Assembly (NCBI GenBank): GCA_902783815.1 | Contig: CACZSM010000005.1 | Coordinates: 1 to 5,367 of the forward strand | Source of the DNA: an uncultured Ruminococcus sp. | GTDB taxonomy: Bacteria; Bacillota; Clostridia; Oscillospirales; Acutalibacteraceae | DNA length: 5,367 nucleotides | Reading direction: 5' to 3' | In this document: positions 1 to 5,367 of the stretch, one piece after another | How positions within the stretch are numbered: the first letter of the stretch is position 1 | Layout: the number at the start of each line of letters is the position of its first letter | Position numbers and translations under genes: made by a program | Notes under the pieces: model-generated | Seen by the model: the letters and a program-made list of their open reading frames with translations, nothing else | Told to the model about the DNA's origin: nothing | Databases searched by the model: none

Positions 1-1
1 T

Positions 2-379
2 GGTGCGCCGCAGGATAACAGCTTCGGTTCAGCGCCAACATATGGTGCGCCGCAGGATAACAGCTTCGGTTCAGCGCCAACATACGGTGCGCCGCAGGAT
101 AACGGCTTCGGTTCAGCGCCGACATATGGTGCGTCGCAGAATAGCGGCTTCGGTTCAGCGCCGACATACGGTGCGCCGCAGAATAACGGATTCGGTTCAG
201 CACCAACATACGGTGCGCCGCAGAATAACGGCTTCGGTTCAGCGCCGACATACGGTGCGCCGCAGAATAACGGCTTCGGTTCAGCACCGACATACGGTGC
301 GCCGCAGAATAACGGCTTCGGCTCATCGCCAACATACGGTGCGCCGCAGAATAACGGCTTCGGTTCAGCACCAACATAT
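2..379 (+). repeat. Nine tandem 42-bp coding repeats (14 residues each)
   Basis: Units start at 2, 44, 86, 128, 170, 212, 254, 296 and 338, each exactly 42 bases with no indels. Copies 1-2 read GAPQDNSFGSAPTY, copy 3 GAPQDNGFGSAPTY, copy 4 GASQNSGFGSAPTY, copy 8 has SSPTY at its end, and copies 5, 6, 7 and 9 match the consensus GAPQNNGFGSAPTY. The Asp variants cluster at the left and Asn variants at the right, as expected if the array grew by local duplication of neighbouring units. The array probably continues or begins just left of the window, so the true copy number is unknown. The tract looks more GC-rich than the flanking DNA. Confidence 0.97.
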
Positions 380-505
380 GGTTCACAGCAAATGCCTGGT
401 TCCGGTGTTCCCCAGACCAGCTATTCAGACAGCAGTTCGTTCAGTACAAACCCTGATGACTACAAGGCTGACCCGTCACTTGAAGGACTTATAAGGAAAA
501 ACTGA
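2..505 (+). CDS. C-terminal part of a Gly/Pro/Gln/Tyr-rich tandem-repeat protein (5' end outside window)
   Basis: The reading frame is open from the first full codon at base 2 to TGA at 503-505, giving 167 visible residues and no start, so the gene begins left of the window. Residues 1-126 are nine head-to-tail copies of a 14-residue unit, consensus GAPQNNGFGSAPTY. A non-repeat tail of 41 residues follows, first Ser/Gln/Gly-rich, then charged, ending DPSLEGLIRKN. This frame is chosen over the neighbouring open frame because differences between copies are largely at third codon positions (GCG/GCA, CCA/CCG, TAT/TAC), and because the other frame encodes an implausible Arg/His-rich peptide. The low-complexity composition suggests a flexible, disordered tail; no membrane segment or sorting signal is visible in this part. 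I do not recognise the family, and the missing N-terminus would decide the function. The next gene starts 28 bases later with no terminator between, so co-transcription is likely. Confidence 0.85.
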   Translation, partial: GAPQDNSFGSAPTYGAPQDNSFGSAPTYGAPQDNGFGSAPTYGASQNSGFGSAPTYGAPQNNGFGSAPTYGAPQNNGFGSAPTYGAPQNNGFGSAPTYGAPQNNGFGSSPTYGAPQNNGFGSAPTYGSQQMPGSGVPQTSYSDSSSFSTNPDDYKADPSLEGLIRKN

Positions 506-533
506 CAGATATTTACTTTTTGGGAATAGACTT

Positions 534-1949
534 ATGAAAAAATTACGGTATATAATTTCTGCCGTTATGACTGCTGCCATTGTCTTTGGCGGATGCAGCA
601 TTTTCGCAGAAAACGAAAAATCAAATATTGATAACAGTGCTGTTTCGTCTGCCCCATCATCTGTAAGTGATGACACATCTGAGAGTACATCCACACCTCC
701 GGAAAGCAAGTCTGAAAGCAGTCTTGCAGAGAGCAGCTTATCATCCTCCGATGAAAGCAGCAAGGCTTCTCAAAGCTCAGAAAGCTCTGAAAAGAGTAAT
801 GTGCAGGAAAGCAGCCGTCCGGCATTGCCTGCCGAGATATCAACTGAGCCAAGTAAAATTGAAGAACCAGAACCAATTGATACATCTGTACTTTATGACT
901 ATGAAAGCAAGTATTTTGTTTCAAAGCTGCCGGAGAATCTTCTTAGGGAATTCATAAAGATGTATAAAGGCGCAATGGGATTTAAAAGCTCAGTGAATTT
1001 CAGTTCTTCGATCTCTGAGGATGACCTGGAAATGCTCATGTATCTGCTGAATTATGACTGTCCGGAGCTTATCCATGTAAGCGGAGATTATTATCCGCAC
1101 TATATAAATGATGAAAATTATGTAAGCAGTGTGGGGTTGTCCTTCTGCATGAGCGAAAAAGACTATAAAAAATCAAAGGCCGAACTTGATAAATTCTTTT
1201 CCGAGCTTAAAGATAAACTGGCATTCAACAGCGATATCGAAAAGGAAAAATATGTTTACGACTATATTTTCGATAATTGTATTTACGATGAATCGGATAT
1301 CCTTTCAGGCTCGGTCTATGGGACTCTGATAAGACACAAAGGGCGTTGCGAGGGCTTCTCAAAATCGTTTATGTGGTGTATGAGAGAGGTCGGAGTCGAA
1401 TGTATGACTGTTTCCGGAGAACAGAACTGGGATAATACGGCGCTCTATCCGAATCATTCCTGGAATATAGTGAAGATCAACGGCGAGTATTATAACCTTG
1501 ATGTGACTGTTGATGATATCAGAATGACGGAAGTGGTAAAAACTCCGGCAAATTACGGCTTTTATAATGTGAGTGACAATTATATAAAGGATAACCGTAA
1601 AGCCGAGCCTCTGTATAAGGAGCTTGGACTGCCTGAATGTAATACAATGATAGAAAACTATCATCAGAAAAGGGATCTGTTCATTTATTATGATGATTTC
1701 TATCGTATCAATCTTTTCAAGATATTAAGCGATAATTTTGATGATAAGACTCTGAAACCAGTAAGCATAAAGTTTTATAATTCTTTTGACTACGAAGAAG
1801 CTGCCAGAAGTATAAATGATTATGTAAGTGAATTTCTGAATGATAATTCGGAAAAAACATTTATTTACAATACATATTGCAGCGATCTTTCAAATACAAT
1901 TGTTATAGAGGCTGAACTTGAAAAGCCAGAGGAATCCGAAGAGGAGTGA
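534..1949 (+). CDS. Secreted lipoprotein with a Ser-rich linker and transglutaminase-like domain
   Basis: The protein has 471 residues. It begins with a lipoprotein signal peptide: MKKLR, a hydrophobic stretch, then VFGG before Cys21, the predicted lipidated residue, so it should be anchored on the outer face of the membrane. Residues about 29-95 are a Ser/Glu-rich linker, followed by a Pro/Glu segment to about 115. A transglutaminase-like core spans about 233-330. The likely catalytic triad is Cys272 in GRCEGF, His308 in NHSWN and Asp323 in YYNLDVTVDD, with the usual Cys-His and His-Asp spacing. The YGFYNVSDNYI motif after the core is common in clostridial members. Such domains act as cysteine proteases, amidases or crosslinkers; which applies here cannot be told. 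The C-terminal 100 residues are not recognised. The start is supported by the signal peptide; the ribosome site (GGGA at 522-525) is weak, suggesting modest or coupled translation. The next gene follows after 4 bases. Confidence 0.93.
   Translation: MKKLRYIISAVMTAAIVFGGCSIFAENEKSNIDNSAVSSAPSSVSDDTSESTSTPPESKSESSLAESSLSSSDESSKASQSSESSEKSNVQESSRPALPAEISTEPSKIEEPEPIDTSVLYDYESKYFVSKLPENLLREFIKMYKGAMGFKSSVNFSSSISEDDLEMLMYLLNYDCPELIHVSGDYYPHYINDENYVSSVGLSFCMSEKDYKKSKAELDKFFSELKDKLAFNSDIEKEKYVYDYIFDNCIYDESDILSGSVYGTLIRHKGRCEGFSKSFMWCMREVGVECMTVSGEQNWDNTALYPNHSWNIVKINGEYYNLDVTVDDIRMTEVVKTPANYGFYNVSDNYIKDNRKAEPLYKELGLPECNTMIENYHQKRDLFIYYDDFYRINLFKILSDNFDDKTLKPVSIKFYNSFDYEEAARSINDYVSEFLNDNSEKTFIYNTYCSDLSNTIVIEAELEKPEESEEE
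1941..1946 (+). promoter_or_regulatory. Ribosome binding site GAGGAG fixing the start at 1954
   Basis: GAGGAG lies inside the last codons of the lipoprotein gene (its terminal Glu-Glu) and sits 7 bases before ATG at 1954. An in-frame ATG at 1918 lies deeper inside the lipoprotein gene and would add 12 hydrophilic residues (MKSQRNPKRSEY) before the membrane segment. The well-spaced site favours 1954 and implies translational coupling between the two genes. Confidence 0.85.
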
Positions 1950-1953
1950 GTAT

Positions 1954-2646
1954 ATGGAGCCGGTTTCAAATGTAGGTCGCTTTGGAAGGCTGCTGATGTT
2001 TGTAGTCGGAATACTTCTTATAGCAGCCGGAACATATTTTATTATTGAACAGGCTCTGCCGGATGACGGCAGACAAACAACAGCAGTAATAGTGGGATTT
2101 GATGAAAAAAAGGATACTACGACTGATATTTCGCGTATATATACCCTTGTAGATTATGATATCGGTCAGAAGCATTATGAGAATGTTGCGCTTGGACAAT
2201 ATGAAAAATCGTGGAAAACAGGCGACCGGATCACAATACTGTATGATCCGGATCATCCTGATGACATTCAGACAAAAACTATGACATACGGAGGTTTCAT
2301 ACTCGTACTTATGGGTATGCCGTTTGTTGTTGTCAGTATTTTTACAATTATAACAATACGCCGCAGAGCAGCAAAAACTCCGGAAGAAATAGCCGAGGAC
2401 GAGGAAAAAACTACTGCCGGAAAACTGAAATATAAGGTGTCCTCAATAGTCATCCCGCTTTCCACAGGAATACCAATATTTACAATAGGTTCAATATTTC
2501 TGTTTCTTGAAAACAATTCCGGCATTGGTATGCTTTGTATGCTGCTTGGCGGGATAACCATTTTTGTAGGGCTGAGGTCGCTGGTGATTTATTTTATCAT
2601 CAAATACCGCCATCACAAGGATCGTTCATCCGAGATATCTGAATAG
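1954..2646 (+). CDS. Four-helix membrane protein with a DUF3592-like region
   Basis: The protein has 230 residues, counted from the ATG with the GAGGAG ribosome site. Hydrophobic segments lie at about 12-31, 112-135, 164-185 and 190-216. The loop between the first two (about 35-110) is polar, beta-rich in appearance, and carries VDYDIGQKHYENV followed by SWKTGDRITILYDPDHPDD. This pattern, a converted-variable sequence then a basic/Gly turn and YDP-x-xP, is typical of DUF3592 proteins, a widespread family without established function. A charged cytoplasmic-looking stretch (RRRAAKTPEEIAEDEEK) separates the two helix pairs. The polar loop would face outside, the same side as the lipoprotein encoded 4 bases upstream, so the two may act together; this is inference. 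The last 34 bases overlap the end of the opposing transporter gene. Confidence 0.88.
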   Translation: MEPVSNVGRFGRLLMFVVGILLIAAGTYFIIEQALPDDGRQTTAVIVGFDEKKDTTTDISRIYTLVDYDIGQKHYENVALGQYEKSWKTGDRITILYDPDHPDDIQTKTMTYGGFILVLMGMPFVVVSIFTIITIRRRAAKTPEEIAEDEEKTTAGKLKYKVSSIVIPLSTGIPIFTIGSIFLFLENNSGIGMLCMLLGGITIFVGLRSLVIYFIIKYRHHKDRSSEISE

Positions 2647-4886
2647 TACCCGGAATACTTTTCCGCAAGCTCCGGATCTGTGATGCGAAGTCGGCTTATG
2701 TACTCCTTACGGCTCTGCATAAGGTGTCCATATGCCTGCGGATCGCTTTCTTTCAGAGCCTTGCCGTATTGCAGACGATTCTTTTTGATCCGTGTCAGTA
2801 TTTGCGGATCCATCTCCAGCATACGCTTTTCTATATGTGATCTTCTTTCCTCCAGGAATTTTTCTATCCTGGAGGATTTTTTTGAGTCTGTACCCCTCAG
2901 ATTGAACAAGCGCATTTCAAGTCTGTCGATAAGCTCATCTTCGTCAAAGAGGTTTATCCTGCCCCAGTATGTCTGTTGGAGCGCAAGCTCTATGCCACTG
3001 TCACTAAGCTCCATTGAATCTATCATTTCAAGCAGCTCATTGACCATTTCCTCCTTGTGGCTTTCGGCTGTTTTGCCGAATGCCCATTCAAGCTCTGCCT
3101 GTATGCCCTTTGATGCCCTGTCGGAATATATGTCCCCTGAGCGTATATAGCGCATTGATCTGCGGCCGTCTGACGAACTCTTTATTTTTACTGATTCCGT
3201 CTGGTACGGATAGCGGAAACCGGATGCTCTTAGTGCAAGGGCAGTCGTCATGCGTACACATCCTCTCAAAAGAAGCTCTCCTGCACCAAACCGACGCAGC
3301 ATATCATTGACCTCTCCGAGATGCTCAGTTATGTACAGCTTTATTCCCCTTTGCTCATAGCTGCGGTACATCAGAAGAAGCCTGTCAGCAGCAGTGATAT
3401 CAATTCTTCCTACTGCTCCGGCATTTATTATTATGACCCTTGTATCTTCCTTTACGGCATTTGCAATATCATTTTGCAGCGTATCTATATTTGCAAAGAA
3501 AATATTGCCTCCAAAACGATATATCACTGCGCCCTTTACCGGATTTGCAGCGGAATTTCGTTCAAGACTGAAAAAACCGTCCTTTCCGGGAATAACTCCC
3601 ATAAACGACCTCGGAGGAGTTACTGCGCGGATAATGACCTCCATAAACGACAGTACAATACCGATCATTACTCCATATACTGTTCCGAAGATCAGCACTC
3701 CGCCCATTGCAGCTATGAATATAAAGAACTCGCTGCGGCTTGTTTTCCACAGGCGGCGCGCTGCATGGAATTCACTTGCATTGATAAGCGCAGATACAAC
3801 TATGGCTGTAAGTACGGGTACAGGAAGGTATTTTATGCCCCTTGCCGCAAGGTACAATACTGCAAGCATTGCTCCTGCTGCGGATATGGAAAGCCACTGA
3901 GATGCTGCTCCCGACTGTCGGACAATACCTGTCCTTGATACACTCCCGTTTATCGGACAGCACCCGGAAAATGCTCCGGCAAAATTGGCGGCTGAATAGG
4001 CAAGTATTTCACGGTTATTATCAAGGCTGTAGCCGTCTTTGAGAGCATTCCCTCTTGAAGCAAGCAAAGATTCCGCAAGTATTACAGCAGATATTGACAG
4101 TGATGGAAACAAAAGATCTCCGATAAGCTCTGGCGAAGCTATGCCAGAGGGTATTATAAATCCTGGGAAGCCTGTTTCAGTCTCCGGAAGCATTTTAACC
4201 TGCCATTCATTCAAAGGCAGAATAAATGTTGAAGCTGCCCCAAGTACCATTACTATGACCGATACAGGAATTTTGGGGATAAATTTCTTTCCTGCCATTA
4301 TAAGAGTTATTGTTACAATTCCCATTATCAGCGACGGTAGGTTAAAATTGCCAATTTCTCCGATAATATGAGAGATAAGCTCCGGCGCTTCACCCATACC
4401 TGCTCCGCCGCCGAATAGTTTTGGAGTCTGCATAAGAATGATAGTGCAGCATATCCCGGTGACAAATCCTCCCATTACAGGCTCGGATATGTATTTTACT
4501 ATTCTGCCAGCTTTAATGAAGTAGAAAAGCAGCAGCCAGCATCCGCACAACAAGGCAATTGTAGGTACGGCTGCAGCGGCATCATCCGATCCGGCAGCAA
4601 TTCCGAGAGATGCAAGAGTACCTCCGACAAGCGCAGCTGGCGCGGCATCTACACCAAATACGAAATCTCTTGACGAGGTTATCAGTCCGAACAGCAGTAT
4701 GGGAAATACCGATCCGTACAGTCCATACTGCATAGGCAGACCGGCTACCTGAGCATATCCCATAGAAATAGGAATAGATATCATAGCTGTAATAATGCCT
4801 GCAAGGATATCTTTCATAACCTGCTTCGGAGTGAAGGAGAAAAATTTATTTTTAAAGTGCAGATATAGACCTTTCAGCAAAAACAT
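2613..4886 (-). CDS. SulP/SLC26-family anion transporter with STAS domain and long C-terminal extension
   Basis: The protein has 757 residues from ATG at 4886. Residues about 25-420 are the SulP membrane domain, with some 10-12 hydrophobic segments. Family motifs include SIPISMGYAQVAGLP then QYGLYG near 37-58, SSRDFVFGVDAAPAALVGG near 71-89, AESLLASRGNALKDGYSLD with Glu272, and INGSVSRTG near 312-320. Residues about 448-556 form a STAS domain, with IDITAADRL at the position where anti-sigma-antagonist proteins carry their Asp-Ser motif. These transporters move sulfate, bicarbonate, dicarboxylates or other anions by uniport, symport or exchange; the substrate here is not evident. Beyond the STAS domain are about 200 charged, helical-looking residues that are unusual for the family, ending in three 22-residue repeats. 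Two GTG codons at 4892 and 4889 could also start, but ATG at 4886 sits 5 bases after GAAGAG and overlaps the upstream stop as TGATG. It is the second gene of a two-gene operon. Confidence 0.95.
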   Translation of the reverse strand: MFLLKGLYLHFKNKFFSFTPKQVMKDILAGIITAMISIPISMGYAQVAGLPMQYGLYGSVFPILLFGLITSSRDFVFGVDAAPAALVGGTLASLGIAAGSDDAAAAVPTIALLCGCWLLLFYFIKAGRIVKYISEPVMGGFVTGICCTIILMQTPKLFGGGAGMGEAPELISHIIGEIGNFNLPSLIMGIVTITLIMAGKKFIPKIPVSVIVMVLGAASTFILPLNEWQVKMLPETETGFPGFIIPSGIASPELIGDLLFPSLSISAVILAESLLASRGNALKDGYSLDNNREILAYSAANFAGAFSGCCPINGSVSRTGIVRQSGAASQWLSISAAGAMLAVLYLAARGIKYLPVPVLTAIVVSALINASEFHAARRLWKTSRSEFFIFIAAMGGVLIFGTVYGVMIGIVLSFMEVIIRAVTPPRSFMGVIPGKDGFFSLERNSAANPVKGAVIYRFGGNIFFANIDTLQNDIANAVKEDTRVIIINAGAVGRIDITAADRLLLMYRSYEQRGIKLYITEHLGEVNDMLRRFGAGELLLRGCVRMTTALALRASGFRYPYQTESVKIKSSSDGRRSMRYIRSGDIYSDRASKGIQAELEWAFGKTAESHKEEMVNELLEMIDSMELSDSGIELALQQTYWGRINLFDEDELIDRLEMRLFNLRGTDSKKSSRIEKFLEERRSHIEKRMLEMDPQILTRIKKNRLQYGKALKESDPQAYGHLMQSRKEYISRLRITDPELAEKYSGYYSDISDERSL
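2616..2813 (-). repeat. Three 22-residue repeats at the C-terminus of the SulP protein
   Basis: The final 66 residues fall into three units of exactly 22, beginning MDPQ, SDPQ and TDPE (Asp at 693, 715 and 737, counted from the ATG). Units 1 and 2 also share Arg at position 13, Tyr at 16 and Leu at 20; unit 3 is more diverged after its DP motif and ends at the stop codon. The preceding segment (RIEKFLEERRSHIEKRMLE) resembles a degenerate fourth unit without DP. The likely form is a string of helices each capped by Asp-Pro. The DNA of the units is not closely similar, so the duplication is old. Confidence 0.6.
2849..2883 (+). terminator. Intrinsic terminator of the rightward operon, inside the opposing SulP gene
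   Basis: A perfect 9-bp stem (CCTCCAGGA at 2849-2857 and TCCTGGAGG at 2867-2875) encloses a 9-base loop and is followed by A then seven T at 2877-2883. It is oriented to stop rightward transcription, 202 bases after the stop of the DUF3592-like gene. No such T-run exists on the other side, so leftward transcription of the transporter gene should pass through. On the minus strand the same bases encode Lys669-Lys670 and SSRIEKFLEE of the transporter's extension. Confidence 0.85.
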
Positions 4887-4888
4887 CA
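4884..4888 (-). promoter_or_regulatory. TGATG stop/start overlap coupling the small membrane gene to the SulP gene
   Basis: On the minus strand the TGA of the 77-residue gene (4888-4886) shares its A with the ATG of the transporter (4886-4884). GAAGAG at 4897-4892 gives a ribosome site 5 bases before this ATG. The arrangement suggests translational coupling and roughly matched production of the two proteins. Confidence 0.75.
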
Positions 4889-5119
4889 CCACTCTTCGTC
4901 TGTTTTATTTTTTTCAGAAGCAGCTCTTTTTGCCTTAGCCTTTCCGCGCAGGCAGGATATAAGGCAGAAAATCTCGCAGACGATCAGCCAGTACCATATG
5001 ATCTCATTTACTCCGCTCAGATAATTGATAATTACGATCGCAATGCACACAACAAGACCTATGATCGATATTATGATACCTAAATCCGGTCTTGAAAGTT
5101 TTTTATGTTTATTTGTCAT
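4886..5119 (-). CDS. Small two-helix membrane protein, first gene of the SulP operon
   Basis: The protein has 77 residues. A basic N-terminus (MTNKHKKLSR) leads into hydrophobic segments at about 13-33 and 39-57, joined by a very short polar turn (NYLSGVNEI). A Lys/Arg-rich then acidic tail follows, RGKAKAKRAASEKNKTDEEW. By the positive-inside rule both ends should be cytoplasmic, forming a hairpin. I do not recognise the family. The start is firm: ATG at 5119 is preceded by AAAGGAG (5133-5127) with 7-base spacing and by a perfect promoter. Its stop overlaps the transporter start by one base, so it may be an accessory or stabilising subunit of the transporter; this rests on gene order only. 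Confidence 0.85.
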   Translation of the reverse strand: MTNKHKKLSRPDLGIIISIIGLVVCIAIVIINYLSGVNEIIWYWLIVCEIFCLISCLRGKAKAKRAASEKNKTDEEW

Positions 5120-5126
5120 AATATAT

Positions 5127-5133
5127 CTCCTTT
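5127..5133 (-). promoter_or_regulatory. Strong ribosome binding site AAAGGAG for the small membrane gene
   Basis: Read on the minus strand, AAAGGAG ends 7 bases before the ATG at 5119. With the promoter just upstream, it leaves a 5' leader of only about 25-30 bases, too short for a riboswitch or attenuator. Confidence 0.85.
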
Positions 5134-5152
5134 ATTCTTTCAATATATATTA

Positions 5153-5181
5153 ATTATAACTAACCACCTCCATATTGTCAA
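5153..5181 (-). promoter_or_regulatory. Perfect-consensus sigma-A type promoter for the two-gene SulP operon
   Basis: On the minus strand TTGACA (5181-5176) and TATAAT (5158-5153) match the housekeeping consensus in all twelve positions, with the ideal 17-base spacer. Transcription should start near 5146, just upstream of the ribosome site. An unrestrained promoter of this kind would be very strong, which is noteworthy for a membrane transporter. Confidence 0.9.
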
Positions 5182-5183
5182 CC

Positions 5184-5203
5184 CTGCGGCGCAGTGCCTG
5201 CGC
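5184..5203. repeat. GC-rich overlapping inverted repeats beside the -35 element
   Basis: GCGCAG (5189-5194) and CTGCGC (5198-5203) form a 6-bp inverted repeat around TGC. CTGCG (5184-5188) also pairs with CGCAG (5190-5194), so three half-sites alternate within 20 bases. The element ends two bases upstream of the -35 hexamer of the SulP operon. No T-run follows on either strand, so it is not a typical intrinsic terminator; an operator or a leftover of a repeat element is possible. Confidence 0.5.
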
Positions 5204-5297
5204 TCTCAATGTTTCTCCTACGCGGCTTCTAAAACTCAACTATAGCCATTAACATACATAATTCTTTCTGTATCCGTTAATTTCTCCATGTCGGCAG

Positions 5298-5367
5298 AAG
5301 TAGAGAATAGAGAAAAACGAATAGATAATAACGAATAGTGGTGTGGCTCCACACTTCACACTCCACA
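5298..5367. repeat. Heptamer-phased tract (degenerate 7-bp repeats, continuing past the window edge)
   Basis: Read in 7-base steps from 5298 the units are AAGTAGA, GAATAGA, GAAAAAC, GAATAGA, TAATAAC, GAATAGT, GGTGTGG, CTCCACA, CTTCACA, CTCCACA. GAATAG recurs at 5305, 5319 and 5333, exactly 14 bases apart, and the CTCCACA-type units at 5347, 5354 and 5361 keep the same phase. GTGTGG (5341-5346) and CCACAC (5349-5354) also form an inverted repeat. No gene is seen here. This resembles the degenerate heptanucleotide repeats found between genes in some bacteria. Confidence 0.6.

Noticed and set aside
3..494. A 163-codon Arg/His-rich frame with a start codon across the repeat array
   Set aside because: It stays open only because the repeat length, 42, divides by three. 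Copy-to-copy differences fit the frame starting at base 2, whose product ends with a normal unique tail.
502..533. Promoter-like CTGACA with AATAGA 17 bases on, before the lipoprotein gene
   Set aside because: The -10 match is only three of six, and it would place the transcription start at or beyond the ATG.
565..924. Minus-strand frame opposite the Ser-rich linker
   Set aside because: It reflects the biased codons of the Ser/Glu linker on the other strand; the lipoprotein signal and catalytic motifs support only the plus strand.
1918..1953. Earlier in-frame ATG for the DUF3592-like gene
   Set aside because: It lies inside the lipoprotein gene and would add a hydrophilic leader; GAGGAG is well spaced only for the ATG at 1954.
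2226..2251. CCGGATC/GATCCGG inverted repeat
   Set aside because: It lies inside the DUF3592-like coding region, has a 12-base loop and no T-run, and can be explained by the codons used.
2372..2397. Possible leftward terminator for the SulP operon (weak bulged stem next to five T on the minus strand)
   Set aside because: The stem is about five pairs with a bulge, and it lies some 220 bases past the SulP stop inside another gene. It is too weak to call.
2680..4371. Several open frames of 60-205 codons on the plus strand opposite the SulP gene
   Set aside because: They lack ribosome sites and recognisable domains, and are expected shadows of a long, well-supported minus-strand gene.
4887..4892. 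Two GTG codons as starts of the SulP gene
   Set aside because: The GAAGAG ribosome site abuts or overlaps them, while ATG at 4886 has workable spacing and the TGATG overlap. The difference is only two residues.

Overview
The window looks like chromosomal DNA of a low-to-moderate GC Gram-positive gut-type Clostridium relative; Ruminococcus or another Oscillospiraceae is my best guess. This is inferred from the Ser/Glu-rich lipoprotein with a transglutaminase-like domain, the Gly/Pro/Gln/Tyr-rich tail repeats, the strong GGAG-type ribosome binding sites and the consensus sigma-A promoter. No rRNA, tRNA, CRISPR array, transposase or phage gene was seen.

Layout. Three genes run rightward from the left edge. 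The first is the 3' end of a gene whose start lies outside the window (2-505); its visible part is mostly nine tandem copies of a 14-residue unit, GAPQ(N/D)NGFGSAPTY. The second is a secreted lipoprotein with a Ser-rich linker and a transglutaminase-like Cys-His-Asp domain (534-1949). The third is a four-helix membrane protein with a DUF3592-like region (1954-2646). Gaps are 28 and 4 bases, so they probably form the end of one operon. A strong intrinsic terminator for this operon lies about 200 bases beyond its last stop codon, inside the coding sequence of the opposing gene (2849-2883).

Two genes run leftward from the right side: a 77-residue two-helix membrane protein (4886-5119) and a SulP-family anion transporter with a STAS domain (2613-4886). 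They overlap as TGATG and are driven by a perfect TTGACA-N17-TATAAT promoter (5153-5181). The transporter has a roughly 200-residue charged C-terminal extension ending in three 22-residue repeats. Its 3' end overlaps the DUF3592-like gene by 34 bases, tail to tail.

The right edge (5182-5367) has no convincing gene. It holds a GC-rich inverted repeat next to the promoter and a tract phased in 7-base units that runs off the window.

Functionally, the left operon is an envelope or secreted set of unknown purpose, and the right operon is an anion transport unit with a possible small membrane partner. I see no clear novel defence or mobile system. The best leads are the transporter's repeat-bearing extension with its embedded antisense terminator, the small coupled membrane protein, the 42-bp coding satellite and the heptamer-phased tract.
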